A stretch of DNA of 7,079 nt from an uncultured Alistipes sp. (GTDB lineage Bacteria; Bacteroidota; Bacteroidia; Bacteroidales; Rikenellaceae). The notes below the pieces were generated by a model, which was given only the letters and a program-made list of their open reading frames with translations, searched no databases and was not told the DNA's origin. Both the position numbers and the translations under genes were made by a program. The stretch spans positions 1 through 7,079 of the forward strand of contig NZ_CABMQJ010000080.1 in assembly GCF_902388705.1 (NCBI RefSeq). The letters are read 5' to 3'. Positions 1 through 6,837 of this stretch are shown one piece after another. Every line of letters starts with the position of its first letter. Positions within the stretch are counted from its first letter, which is position 1.

Positions 1-693
1 GCGAACAACCATTGCTGCGACGGTGGTGCGGCAGGCGTGCATACGACGGTCGCGGAGCTGCTGCGCTGCGGCATCCGCCATACGGGCGTCTTCACCGACA
101 GCCTCGACCGCGCGGCCAACAACCCGCTGTGGCTCGAACGCTACGGCGTACGCTTCGCGCTGCTCAACTATACTTACGGCACCAACGGTATTCCCGTCCC
201 GCACGGGGTGCAAATCAACCTGATTGATACGGTGCGCATGGCCGCCGACCTCGAAGCGGCACGGAACGGCCACCCGGATTGTGTGGCGGTCTGCATCCAT
301 TGGGGCAACGAGTACGAGCGGCGGGAGAACGCCGAACAGCGGCGGTTGGCACAATTCCTGCGCAACAACGGCGCAGACCTCGTCATCGGAAGCCATCCGC
401 ATGTCGTGCAGCCTTTCGAGGCCGACTCGTCGCACGTAGTGCTCTATTCGCTGGGCAATTTCGTGTCGAACCAGCGCCGCCGCTACTGCGACGGCGGGCT
501 GATTGCCGAAATCGAAGCCGTGAAACACCCCGACGGCCGCATGACCTACACGCTCGACCCGGTACCCGTGTGGGTGGCGATGCCGGGCTACCGCATCATC
601 CCGCCCGAGGTCGGCGACACGATGGCGCTGCCTGCGGCGTACAGCGTATTCCGGGAGGACGTGGCGCGGATGTTCGAACAGACATATAAGTAA
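1..693 (+). CDS. CapA-family (poly-gamma-glutamate capsule/PGA_cap type) metallophosphoesterase-like protein, 5' end missing
   Basis: The reading frame is open from base 1 to the TAA at 691-693, giving 230 residues of the C-terminal part of a CapA-family protein. What is seen: the window opens inside the family motif ANNHxxDxGxxGxxxT (residues 1-16, N2, N3, H4 and D7 visible). It is followed by HWGNEY (about residues 100-105), GSHPHVVQ (131-138, with two candidate metal-ligand histidines) and YSLGNFV (149-155). This motif order is characteristic of the PGA_cap domain, a calcineurin-like phosphoesterase fold. Family members have been linked to poly-gamma-glutamate capsule synthesis or attachment, but most bacterial homologues have no proven substrate, so a capsule role here is unproven. 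A GTG at 37 could be mistaken for the start, but the coding match continues upstream to the window edge, so it is internal. Any signal peptide or membrane anchor would lie outside the window. No capsule genes follow; the next gene has its own promoter. Confidence 0.9.
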   Translation, partial: ANNHCCDGGAAGVHTTVAELLRCGIRHTGVFTDSLDRAANNPLWLERYGVRFALLNYTYGTNGIPVPHGVQINLIDTVRMAADLEAARNGHPDCVAVCIHWGNEYERRENAEQRRLAQFLRNNGADLVIGSHPHVVQPFEADSSHVVLYSLGNFVSNQRRRYCDGGLIAEIEAVKHPDGRMTYTLDPVPVWVAMPGYRIIPPEVGDTMALPAAYSVFREDVARMFEQTYK

Positions 694-729
694 TCCGAAT
701 AGCCCTATAAAAACAAACGATGGGGATTA

Positions 730-762
730 TTTGGCGGTATATCCAAGATTTTGTTATCTTTG
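730..762 (+). promoter_or_regulatory. Bacteroidetes-type promoter for rubrerythrin
   Basis: TTTG at 730-733 and TATCTTTG at 755-762 are separated by 21 bp. This matches the Bacteroidetes primary sigma factor consensus (-33 TTTG, -7 TAnnTTTG). Transcription would start roughly at 767-772, giving a short A-rich leader of about 30-35 bases before the ATG at 803 with no Shine-Dalgarno sequence, as is usual in this phylum. It makes the rubrerythrin gene independent of the upstream CapA-family gene. I saw no convincing PerR- or OxyR-like operator. Confidence 0.82.
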
Positions 763-802
763 CTGTACGGAAATAAACAACACACACTAAACATATAAAG
801 TT

Positions 803-1381
803 ATGGAAAAGAGCATCAAAGGTACAAGAACCGAACAGAATCTGCTGAAGGCGTTCGCCGGCGAGAGCCAGGCCCGCAGCCGCTACGTATTCTTCGCGAG
901 CAAGGCCAAGAAAGAGGGATACGAGCAGATTGCAGGTGTCTTTGCCGAAACTGCCGAGCAGGAGAAGGAACACGCAGAGCGTTTCTTCAAATTCCTCGAG
1001 GGCGGCGACGTGGAAATCACAGCGAGCTACCCCACCGGCCCGATCGGAACCACGGCCGAAAACCTGCTGGCCGCAGCCAAGGGCGAAAAGGAGGAGTGGG
1101 ACATTCTCTACCGTGAATTCGGCCGGGTTGCCGAAGAGGAGGGCTTCATCGAAATCGCTACGGCATTCAAGATGATTTCCACCGTCGAGGCCGAGCACGA
1201 GCGCCGCTACCTGAAGTTGTTGAGCCGCCTGACGGACGGTAACTTCTTCAAGCGCGACGGCAAAATCTGGTGGCAGTGCCGCAACTGCGGTTTCGTTATC
1301 GAAGCCGAGGAGGCTCCGAAACTCTGCCCCGCGTGCAAGCATCCGCAGGCTTACTTCGAGCCCAAGAAAGAGAACTATTAG
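803..1381 (+). CDS. rbr: rubrerythrin (diiron peroxidase)
   Basis: This is a cytoplasmic non-haem iron protein that reduces hydrogen peroxide to water in anaerobes, with electrons passing through its rubredoxin-like centre. The 192-residue product has the full classical architecture. The N-terminal four-helix ferritin-like domain (about 1-145) carries the expected diiron ligands: E21, E54 with H57 (ExxH), E95 with E98 (ExxE), and E129 with H132 (ExxH). The C-terminal rubredoxin-like domain (about 153-190) has two CxxC knuckles, C159/C162 and C175/C178, to bind one iron. Length and domain order are those of typical rubrerythrin. The ATG at 803 is chosen because the protein begins directly with the conserved start of the first helix (KSIKGTRTEQNLLKAF). 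The gene is monocistronic: a promoter ends 40 bases upstream and a terminator begins about 60 bases downstream. Peroxide or oxygen control is likely from family knowledge but is not visible here. Confidence 0.97.
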   Translation: MEKSIKGTRTEQNLLKAFAGESQARSRYVFFASKAKKEGYEQIAGVFAETAEQEKEHAERFFKFLEGGDVEITASYPTGPIGTTAENLLAAAKGEKEEWDILYREFGRVAEEEGFIEIATAFKMISTVEAEHERRYLKLLSRLTDGNFFKRDGKIWWQCRNCGFVIEAEEAPKLCPACKHPQAYFEPKKENY

Positions 1382-1442
1382 TCGGATGCGGCTTGCGTGC
1401 CGGGCGGTTATCCGCGCCGCGCACCCTGCTGTTCCGGAAAAT

Positions 1443-1474
1443 GCCCCGGCCCCAGTGGCCGGGGCTTGCTTTTT
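1443..1474 (+). terminator. intrinsic terminator after rubrerythrin
   Basis: A perfect 9-bp G+C stem, GCCCCGGCC (1443-1451) with GGCCGGGGC (1457-1465), closes a 5-base loop (1452-1456). It is followed by TTGC and a run of five T (1470-1474). It sits 62 bases after the rubrerythrin stop codon. An AAAA run at 1438-1441 could give weaker activity on the opposite strand, but there is no minus-strand gene nearby. Confidence 0.88.
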
Positions 1475-1673
1475 ACCGCTGCCGGCCAGTTCGGGAATGC
1501 CGGGCGGGGAGTGTCGCCGGTGGCATCGGCCGGCGCGTCTTTCATGCCGGAAAGGGCCGGACGGCGGCAGTCGCCATGCCGGACATTTTCCGCGATGCCG
1601 GGGCCGAGGGCCCTTGCCGCACAGGCGGCCGGACTGCCGGATGCACGGCAGATACGCTATTTTTCGCCTTTTA
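1475..1673. repeat. G+C-rich non-coding spacer with recurring ATGCCGG/GCCGG words and short hairpins
   Basis: About 200 bases between the rubrerythrin terminator and the ettA promoter contain no gene I can support. Open frames crossing it give low-complexity Arg/Gly/Pro/Ala-rich products with no family resemblance. The heptamer ATGCCGG occurs four times (1497-1503, 1544-1550, 1576-1582, 1595-1601) with a one-base variant at 1634-1640. GCCGG/CCGGC words recur between them. Several can fold as hairpins: CGCCGG (1515-1520) with CCGGCG (1530-1535); GGGCC (1601-1605) with GGCCC (1609-1613); CTGCCG (1634-1639) with CGGCAG (1646-1651). A T run at 1660-1664 follows the last one by eight bases, too far for a good terminator. 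The origin is unknown: a decayed repeat element, a structured untranslated RNA, or simple compositional bias. Confidence 0.5.
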
Positions 1674-1705
1674 TTTCTGAATTTCGCCATTCTGTTGTAT
1701 CTTTG
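1674..1705 (+). promoter_or_regulatory. Bacteroidetes-type promoter for the ettA-hisS-protease unit
   Basis: A perfect -7 element TATCTTTG lies at 1698-1705. A weaker -33 element, TTTC at 1674-1677 instead of TTTG, lies 20 bp upstream. The ettA ATG follows 31 bases after the -7 box, with an A-rich leader (GAAAAAACAGAACTGAAAAT) and no Shine-Dalgarno sequence. The -7 hexamer core is the same as in the rubrerythrin promoter. Confidence 0.75.
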
Positions 1706-1736
1706 TCAGAATCTGAAAAAACAGAACTGAAAATAT

Positions 1737-3410
1737 ATGGCAGACGAAAAAATCATCTTCTCGATGGTGGGCGTAAGCAAGACGTTCACCAACCAGAAAA
1801 AGGTGCTCAACAACATCTACCTCTCTTTTTTCTACGGCGCGAAAATCGGCATCATCGGCCTGAACGGCTCGGGTAAGTCGACGCTGATGAAAATCATTGC
1901 AGGCATCGACAAGAATTTCCAGGGCGAAGTGGTCTTCTCTCCGGGCTATACGGTGGGTTACCTCGAGCAGGAACCCAAGCTCGACGATTCGAAGACCGTC
2001 CGCGAGGTGGTCGAAGAGGGCTGCGCCCAAACCGTAGCGCTGCTCAAGGAGTACGAAGAAATCAACATGAAACTCTGCGAGCCGATGGACGACGATCAGA
2101 TGGCGAAACTCATCGAACGGCAGGGCGAGCTGTACGAGCAAATCGACCAGGTCGACGGCTGGGAGCTGGACAGCGTGCTGGAACGCGCGATGGACGCCCT
2201 GCGCTGTCCTGATCCGGAGCAGTCGGTGAAAGTGCTGTCGGGCGGTGAGCGCCGCCGCGTGGCCCTGTGCCGCCTGCTGTTGCAGCAGCCCGACGTGCTG
2301 CTGCTGGACGAGCCGACCAACCACCTCGACGCCGAGTCGATCGACTGGCTCGAGCAGCATTTGCAGCAGTACAAGGGTACGGTAATCGCCGTGACCCACG
2401 ACCGCTATTTCCTCGACAACGTGGCGGGCTGGATACTGGAACTCGACCGCGGCGAGGGTATTCCGTGGAAAGGCAACTATTCGGGCTGGCTCGACCAGAA
2501 AACCACCCGCATGGCCATGGAGGAGAAGCAGGAGTCGAAGCGCCGCAAGACCCTCGAGCGCGAGCTGGAGTGGGTGCGCATGTCGCCTTCGGGGCGCCAC
2601 GCCAAGTCGAAAGCCCGTCTTTCGGCCTACGACAAGATGATGAACGAGGATGCCAGGCAAAAGGAAGAAAAACTCGAAATATTCATTCCGAACGGGCCGC
2701 GCCTGGGCGACGTGGTAATCGAATCGCACGACGTGTCGAAAGCCTTCGGCGACCGCGTGTTGTACGAACACCTCGACTTCTCGCTGCCGCCCGCAGGCAT
2801 CGTGGGCGTCATCGGCCCCAACGGTACGGGTAAGACCACCCTCTTCCGCATGATTATGGGATTGGAAGAGCCTACGAGCGGTTCGTTCCGCGTGGGCCCC
2901 ACCGTGAAGCTGGCTTATGTGGACCAGCAGCACAAGTCGATTGACCCCGAAAAGAGCGTCTACGAGGTCATTTCGGGCGGCGCCGACCTGATTATGCTCG
3001 GCAACCGGCAGGTGAACGCCCGCGCATACGTGGCGCGCTTCAACTTCTCGGGCGCCGACCAGGAGAAGAAATGCGGCATGCTCTCGGGCGGCGAGCGCAA
3101 CCGCCTGCACCTGGCGCTGGCGCTGAAGGAAGAGGGCAACGTCCTGCTGCTGGACGAGCCGACCAACGACATCGACGTCAACACGCTGCGTGCATTGGAG
3201 GAGGGCCTCGAGAACTTCGCGGGATGCGCCGTGGTAATCTCCCACGACCGCTGGTTCCTCGACCGTATCGCCACGCATATCCTCTCGTTCGAGGGCGATT
3301 CGAAAGTGGTCTTCTACGAGGGCTCGTACAGCGAGTACGAGGAGTGGAAAAAGGCGCAGGGCGGCGACGTGCAGCCCCACCGCGTGAAATACAAGAAGTT
3401 AATGGAGTAA
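1737..3410 (+). CDS. ettA: energy-dependent translational throttle protein EttA (ABC-F ATPase)
   Basis: This is a cytoplasmic ABC-F ATPase with no membrane domain. In E. coli, EttA binds the ribosomal E site and controls entry into elongation according to the ATP/ADP ratio. The 557-residue length nearly equals E. coli EttA (555), and the N-terminal half carries the EttA-like LSFFxGAKIGIIGLNGSGKST context. First nucleotide-binding domain: Walker A GLNGSGKST (41-49), signature LSGGERRRV (167-175), Walker B LLLDEP (188-193, catalytic E192), switch H221. An acidic insertion at about 95-140 fits the arm subdomain that contacts L1. The charged, helical linker at about 242-325 (including RMSPSGRHAKSKAR) fits the P-site-tRNA interaction motif. 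Second domain: Walker A GPNGTGKTT (360-368), signature LSGGERNRL (449-457), Walker B with E474, switch H503. All catalytic residues are present, so it should be active. It is probably the first gene of a unit with hisS. The alternative is another ABC-F subclass, including antibiotic-resistance ABC-F, but length and motif context favour EttA. Confidence 0.95.
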   Translation: MADEKIIFSMVGVSKTFTNQKKVLNNIYLSFFYGAKIGIIGLNGSGKSTLMKIIAGIDKNFQGEVVFSPGYTVGYLEQEPKLDDSKTVREVVEEGCAQTVALLKEYEEINMKLCEPMDDDQMAKLIERQGELYEQIDQVDGWELDSVLERAMDALRCPDPEQSVKVLSGGERRRVALCRLLLQQPDVLLLDEPTNHLDAESIDWLEQHLQQYKGTVIAVTHDRYFLDNVAGWILELDRGEGIPWKGNYSGWLDQKTTRMAMEEKQESKRRKTLERELEWVRMSPSGRHAKSKARLSAYDKMMNEDARQKEEKLEIFIPNGPRLGDVVIESHDVSKAFGDRVLYEHLDFSLPPAGIVGVIGPNGTGKTTLFRMIMGLEEPTSGSFRVGPTVKLAYVDQQHKSIDPEKSVYEVISGGADLIMLGNRQVNARAYVARFNFSGADQEKKCGMLSGGERNRLHLALALKEEGNVLLLDEPTNDIDVNTLRALEEGLENFAGCAVVISHDRWFLDRIATHILSFEGDSKVVFYEGSYSEYEEWKKAQGGDVQPHRVKYKKLME

Positions 3411-3476
3411 TACCGGACATTTCCGGCCCAACGATAGAACTCCGGCGCAGGAGTATAAAGTCTGCATACGGCTGTA
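3411..3476 (+). other. ettA-hisS spacer with two small hairpins and an occluded AGGAG
   Basis: This 66-base spacer lacks a TAnnTTTG promoter and a T-tract terminator, which supports read-through from ettA into hisS. It contains CCGGA-catt-TCCGG (3413-3426) and ACTCC-ggcgca-GGAGT (3439-3454). The second hairpin contains the only Shine-Dalgarno-like run (AGGAG, 3449-3453), which is 23 bases from the hisS ATG and so too distant to be a normal ribosome-binding site. These stems are only 5 bp; a regulatory role is speculation. Confidence 0.4.
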
Positions 3477-4820
3477 ATGGCACAAAAACCGTCCATACCC
3501 AAGGGTACGCGCGACTTCTCCCCCGCGGAGATGATGCGCCGCCAGTATATCTTCGATACAATCAGGGGCGTGTTCCGCACCTACGGATTCGCGCCGCTCG
3601 AAACCCCCTCGATGGAGAACCTCTCGACGCTGCTGGGCAAGTACGGCGACGAGGGCGACAAACTGCTCTTCAAAATCCTCAATTCGGGCGACTATGCCGC
3701 GGGATTGTCGGACGACGAGGTGCGGCAGGCGTCGAAAATCTGCGAAAAGGGGCTGCGTTACGACCTTACGGTGCCCTTCGCCCGCTATGTCGTGCAGCAC
3801 CAGGGCGAACTGACGTTTCCGTTCAAGCGTTACCAGATACAGCCCGTATGGCGTGCCGACCGGCCGCAAAAAGGCCGCTACCGCGAGTTCTACCAGTGCG
3901 ACGTCGACGTGATAGGCACCCGCTCGCTGCTGTGCGAGGTCGAATTGGTCGAGATTGTCGAGCGGGTATTCCGTGCGCTGGGCATCCGCGTACTGCTCAA
4001 GATGAACAACCGTAAAATCCTGTTCGGGATTGCCGAAGCCATCGGCCATGCCGACAAGATGATGGATATTACGGTGGCCATCGACAAGCTCGAGAAAATC
4101 GGGCTCGAGAACGTGAAGGCCGAGCTGTTGGAGCGCGGGCTTCGCCAGGAGGCAATCGACAAACTGCAACCGATACTCGAGTTAAGTGGCGACAATGCAC
4201 AAAAACTCACAAAGTTGCGTGAAGTGCTGGCTGTTTCCGGAACGGGACTGAAAGGTATCGAGGAGATGGAAACCGTATTCGATTATGTCGGGCGGCTCGG
4301 CATCGGGCTCGACGTGGAGCTCGACCTCTCGCTGGCACGGGGATTGAACTACTATACGGGCGCGATTTTCGAGGTCAAGGCGCTCGATTTCGCCATCGGC
4401 TCGATTTGCGGCGGCGGTCGCTACGACGACCTGACCGGAATCTTCGGCATGCCCAACATGTCGGGCGTGGGAATTTCGTTCGGCGCCGACCGTATTTACG
4501 ACGTGATGACGGGACTCAACCTCTTCCCCGAAGAGGTGAACTGCTCGACGCGGGTGTTCTTTGCGAACCTCGGCACGGAGGAGGAGGCCGCCTCGCTCAG
4601 CCTGCTCAAGGCGTTGCGCGACGCCGGCATTGCGGCCGAGATTTACCCCGACTGCGGCAAGATGAAAAAGCAGATGGAGTATGCCAACCGCCGGGGGATT
4701 CCCTATGTGGTAATCGTCGGCTCGCAGGAGTTGGAAACGCAGGCCGCGACAGTCAAGGACATGCGTTCGGGCGAGCAGCGGCAGGTGGCATTCGCCGATA
4801 TTGTAGAATACTTGAAATAA
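3477..4820 (+). CDS. hisS: histidyl-tRNA synthetase (class II)
   Basis: This enzyme charges tRNA-His with histidine using ATP; it is cytoplasmic, essential and normally a homodimer. The 447-residue product has the bacterial HisRS layout. The N-terminal PKGTRDFSP (8-16) leads into the class II core, with RYDLTVPFARYV at 94-105. Motif 2 spans about 116-147 (FKRYQIQPVWRADRPQKGRY then REFYQCDVDVIG), including the ATP-contacting arginine. The HisA histidine-binding loop is LARGLNYYTG (286-295). Motif 3 is GVGISFGADRI (330-340). The HisRS C-terminal anticodon-binding domain covers about 355-447. The HisA loop reads GLNYY where many bacteria have GLDYY; I believe this is common in Bacteroidetes but could not check. 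The ATG at 3477 is chosen because the product begins with MAQKPSIPKGTRDFSP, the expected family start. It is probably transcribed with ettA (66-base gap) and with the protease gene (15-base gap). Confidence 0.97.
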   Translation: MAQKPSIPKGTRDFSPAEMMRRQYIFDTIRGVFRTYGFAPLETPSMENLSTLLGKYGDEGDKLLFKILNSGDYAAGLSDDEVRQASKICEKGLRYDLTVPFARYVVQHQGELTFPFKRYQIQPVWRADRPQKGRYREFYQCDVDVIGTRSLLCEVELVEIVERVFRALGIRVLLKMNNRKILFGIAEAIGHADKMMDITVAIDKLEKIGLENVKAELLERGLRQEAIDKLQPILELSGDNAQKLTKLREVLAVSGTGLKGIEEMETVFDYVGRLGIGLDVELDLSLARGLNYYTGAIFEVKALDFAIGSICGGGRYDDLTGIFGMPNMSGVGISFGADRIYDVMTGLNLFPEEVNCSTRVFFANLGTEEEAASLSLLKALRDAGIAAEIYPDCGKMKKQMEYANRRGIPYVVIVGSQELETQAATVKDMRSGEQRQVAFADIVEYLK

Positions 4821-4835
4821 ATAACACAACAAGCT

Positions 4836-6413
4836 ATGCGAAAGCTTCTTATGTTTACAGCAATCCTGTTCGTCCTGCCCCTTTCGGCGCAGGATGCCGG
4901 GGCTGCGCGGCAGTTGCAGAAGCTGACGCAGGTTTACCGTTATCTCAACGGGCTGTATGTCGACGACGTGGACATGCAGCCGCTCGTCGAGAGCGCCATC
5001 ACCGGAATGCTCGAGGAGCTTGACCCCCATTCGGCCTATATCGGGGCCGACGAGATGAAAGGCGTGCAGGAGAGCTTCGACGGGGAGTTCAGCGGCATCG
5101 GCGTCGAATTCAACATCCTGCGGGATACGATTATCGTGGTCAACACGATTGTCGGGGGCCCGGCCGAGCGGGTCGGGGTGCAGCCCAACGACCGCATCGT
5201 GCGCATCGACACGCTGGATGCCGTGGGATTCAAGCAGGCGGATGTGCCCAAGCACCTGCGCGGCAAGATTGGCACGCAGGTCGAAATCGACGTCGTGCGC
5301 CACGGGGAGCCCGAACCGCTGCATTTCGTAATCGTACGGGACAAGATTCCGCTCAACACCGTCGATGCGGCCTATATGGCGGCCGACGGAGTCGGATATA
5401 TCAAGGTCAACCGCTTCGGCCGCACCACGATGCCGGAATTCCGCGAGGCGTTCGGCAAACTCGGTAACCCCGGGAGCCTGATTCTCGATTTGCGGGGAAA
5501 CGGCGGCGGGCTGCTCGACCAGGCCGTCGAGATGGCGGGATTCTTCCTGCCGAAGGGTGCCCTTATCGTGTCGACCGAGGGACGCGCCGTGCCTCCGATG
5601 TCGTTCAGCGCCCCCGCTAACGGCGAAGACCTCGACGGACGGCTGGTCGTGCTGATTGACGAGAATTCGGCGTCGGCCAGCGAAATCGTCGCCGGAGCCG
5701 TACAGGACTGGGATCGGGGTATCGTCATCGGCCGCCCCAGTTTCGGCAAGGGGCTGGTGCAGCGCCAGATCGGATTGGGTGACGGTTCGGCGGTACGCAT
5801 TACCGTAGCCCGCTACCACACCCCTTCGGGCCGTGTCATCCAGCGGCCCTATGAGAAAGGCAAACGCAGGGAATACTACCTCGACCACCTGCGCCGCTAC
5901 GACGACCCGGTACGCGATTCGCTCGATGCGGAAGCCCCGGAATACCGCACCCTGCGTACGGGGCGGACGGTTTACGGCGGTGGCGGCATCCGCCCCGACC
6001 TGCAGATAGAAGCCGACACGGCCGGTTTTTCGACCTACTACGCCAATCTGATCCGCCGCGGCGTGGTCAACGAATTCGTTATTTCCTACATGGATCGCGA
6101 ACGGGAAGCACTGGCGAAGGCCTACCCTGCTTTCGAAGCGTTCGACGCCGGGTTCGAAGTCGGCGACGGGATGCTCGACGAACTTACGGCGCTCGGCGGC
6201 CAGCGGGGCGTGCAGTTCGACGAGGCGGGATTTGCGGCTTCCGCGCCGCTGATGCGGATCCAGCTCAAAGCGCTCGTGGCGCAGCGGCTTTTCGACACGT
6301 CCGGATTCTACCGTGTGATGAACCCGGCACAAAACGAGGCATACAAGCGTGCCGTTGCGGTTCTCCGCGACTGGGAACGGGAGGGAATGCCCTTGTTGGA
6401 GCCTGAAAAATAG
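4836..6413 (+). CDS. S41-family carboxyl-terminal processing peptidase (CtpA/Prc-like), exported
   Basis: This is a serine protease of the tail-specific/C-terminal processing family, which cuts exported proteins near their C termini. Residues 1-18 (MRKLLMFTAILFVLPLSA) form a signal peptide with likely cleavage before Q19, so the mature protein should be periplasmic. A helical N-terminal segment (about 24-80) precedes a PDZ domain (about 85-165, including SGIGVEF and the GGPAERVGVQPNDRI loop), which recruits substrates. The peptidase domain follows, with LDLRGNGGG (217-225). By alignment with Prc and CtpB (Ser-Lys spacing of 25) the catalytic pair is S280 in ENSASASEI and K305 in SFGKGLVQ, with Q309 as the third residue. 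YHTPSGRVIQ (327-336) is the usual motif after the active site. The C-terminal 135 residues are a family tail I cannot assign. All catalytic residues are present. It starts 15 bases after hisS, so co-transcription is likely. Its substrate is unknown, and the exact CtpA/CtpB/Prc subtype is unclear. Confidence 0.93.
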   Translation: MRKLLMFTAILFVLPLSAQDAGAARQLQKLTQVYRYLNGLYVDDVDMQPLVESAITGMLEELDPHSAYIGADEMKGVQESFDGEFSGIGVEFNILRDTIIVVNTIVGGPAERVGVQPNDRIVRIDTLDAVGFKQADVPKHLRGKIGTQVEIDVVRHGEPEPLHFVIVRDKIPLNTVDAAYMAADGVGYIKVNRFGRTTMPEFREAFGKLGNPGSLILDLRGNGGGLLDQAVEMAGFFLPKGALIVSTEGRAVPPMSFSAPANGEDLDGRLVVLIDENSASASEIVAGAVQDWDRGIVIGRPSFGKGLVQRQIGLGDGSAVRITVARYHTPSGRVIQRPYEKGKRREYYLDHLRRYDDPVRDSLDAEAPEYRTLRTGRTVYGGGGIRPDLQIEADTAGFSTYYANLIRRGVVNEFVISYMDREREALAKAYPAFEAFDAGFEVGDGMLDELTALGGQRGVQFDEAGFAASAPLMRIQLKALVAQRLFDTSGFYRVMNPAQNEAYKRAVAVLRDWEREGMPLLEPEK

Positions 6414-6420
6414 GCGGAAG

Positions 6421-6452
6421 TTTGGAGTTGTCCGTTATTTTGTTTATATTCG
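6421..6452 (+). promoter_or_regulatory. Bacteroidetes-type promoter for the DUF3276 gene
   Basis: TTTG at 6421-6424 and TATATTCG at 6445-6452 are separated by 20 bp; the -7 box differs from TAnnTTTG at one base. It begins only 8 bases after the protease stop codon, so the small downstream gene has its own start of transcription. The A-rich leader up to the ATG at 6484 has no Shine-Dalgarno sequence. An inverted repeat, TGTTTA-N8-TAAACA (6441-6460), lies across the -7 element and could be an operator. Confidence 0.65.
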
Positions 6453-6483
6453 TTTAAACAAACAACCCAAAAACACTTGCGCC

Positions 6484-6798
6484 ATGACACCTCAAACAAC
6501 AATCCGCAGGGATACGGATGACTACGGAGATCAGATACTGACCAAAGCAGTCAAAGCCGGCCGCCGCACCTATTTTTTCGACGTGCGGGCAACCCGCGGC
6601 GACGATTATTTCCTGACGATAACCGAAAGCCGCAAGGTGCAGAATCCCGACGGGAACTACACCTACGATCGGCATAAGATTTTTCTATACAAGGAGGATT
6701 TCGAGAAGTTCTCGGACGGCCTGGCCGAAGTCGTGGACTTTATCCGCCGCAGCAAGCCCGAGTTTTTCGAACGCCGGCGCGAGGCGGTCGAAGGATGA
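6484..6798 (+). CDS. DUF3276 (PUR-like nucleic-acid-binding) family protein
   Basis: The product is a 104-residue cytoplasmic protein resembling DUF3276, a family widespread in Bacteroidetes and related to Borrelia BpuR and eukaryotic Pur-alpha. Members have the PUR fold (a curved beta sheet plus a helix) and bind single-stranded or duplex nucleic acid; the role in Bacteroidetes is not settled. In the sequence, residues 25-51 (AGRRTYFFDV, then RATRGDDYFLTITESRK) fit the beta strands. After a short loop, RHKIFLYKEDFEKFSDGLAEVVDFI (63-87) fits the last strand and C-terminal helix, followed by an Arg/Glu-rich tail. It has no signal peptide or membrane segment. The frame is open further upstream to 6349, but that part overlaps the protease gene and resembles nothing. 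The ATG at 6484 is chosen because it follows the promoter and A-rich leader and gives the usual family length. The gene stands alone between a promoter and a strong terminator. Confidence 0.88.
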   Translation: MTPQTTIRRDTDDYGDQILTKAVKAGRRTYFFDVRATRGDDYFLTITESRKVQNPDGNYTYDRHKIFLYKEDFEKFSDGLAEVVDFIRRSKPEFFERRREAVEG

Positions 6799-6837
6799 CA
6801 GCGGCGCCGATACGACGCCAATCATACTGCGTAGCGA

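Noticed and set aside
754..776. TTAT...ATAA arrangement at the rubrerythrin promoter as a possible PerR box
   Set aside because: Only the four outer bases on each side match; the inner positions do not fit the PerR consensus, so there is no support beyond chance.
1386..1876. Plus-strand open frames across the rubrerythrin-ettA spacer
   Set aside because: They run through the terminator hairpin and the promoter, overlap the start of ettA in another frame, and give low-complexity Arg/Gly/Pro-rich products without homology signals.
1671..3380. A 569-codon open frame antisense to ettA
   Set aside because: It lies opposite a clear ABC-F ATPase. Its product is rich in His, Val, Arg and Leu with no recognisable domain, as expected when a G+C-rich gene with biased third positions is read backwards.
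4182..6332. A 716-codon open frame antisense to the end of hisS and the S41 protease gene
   Set aside because: The sense strand encodes two well-motifed enzymes, while the antisense product is His/Arg/Val-rich with no family resemblance. It also crosses a gene junction, so it is a compositional shadow.
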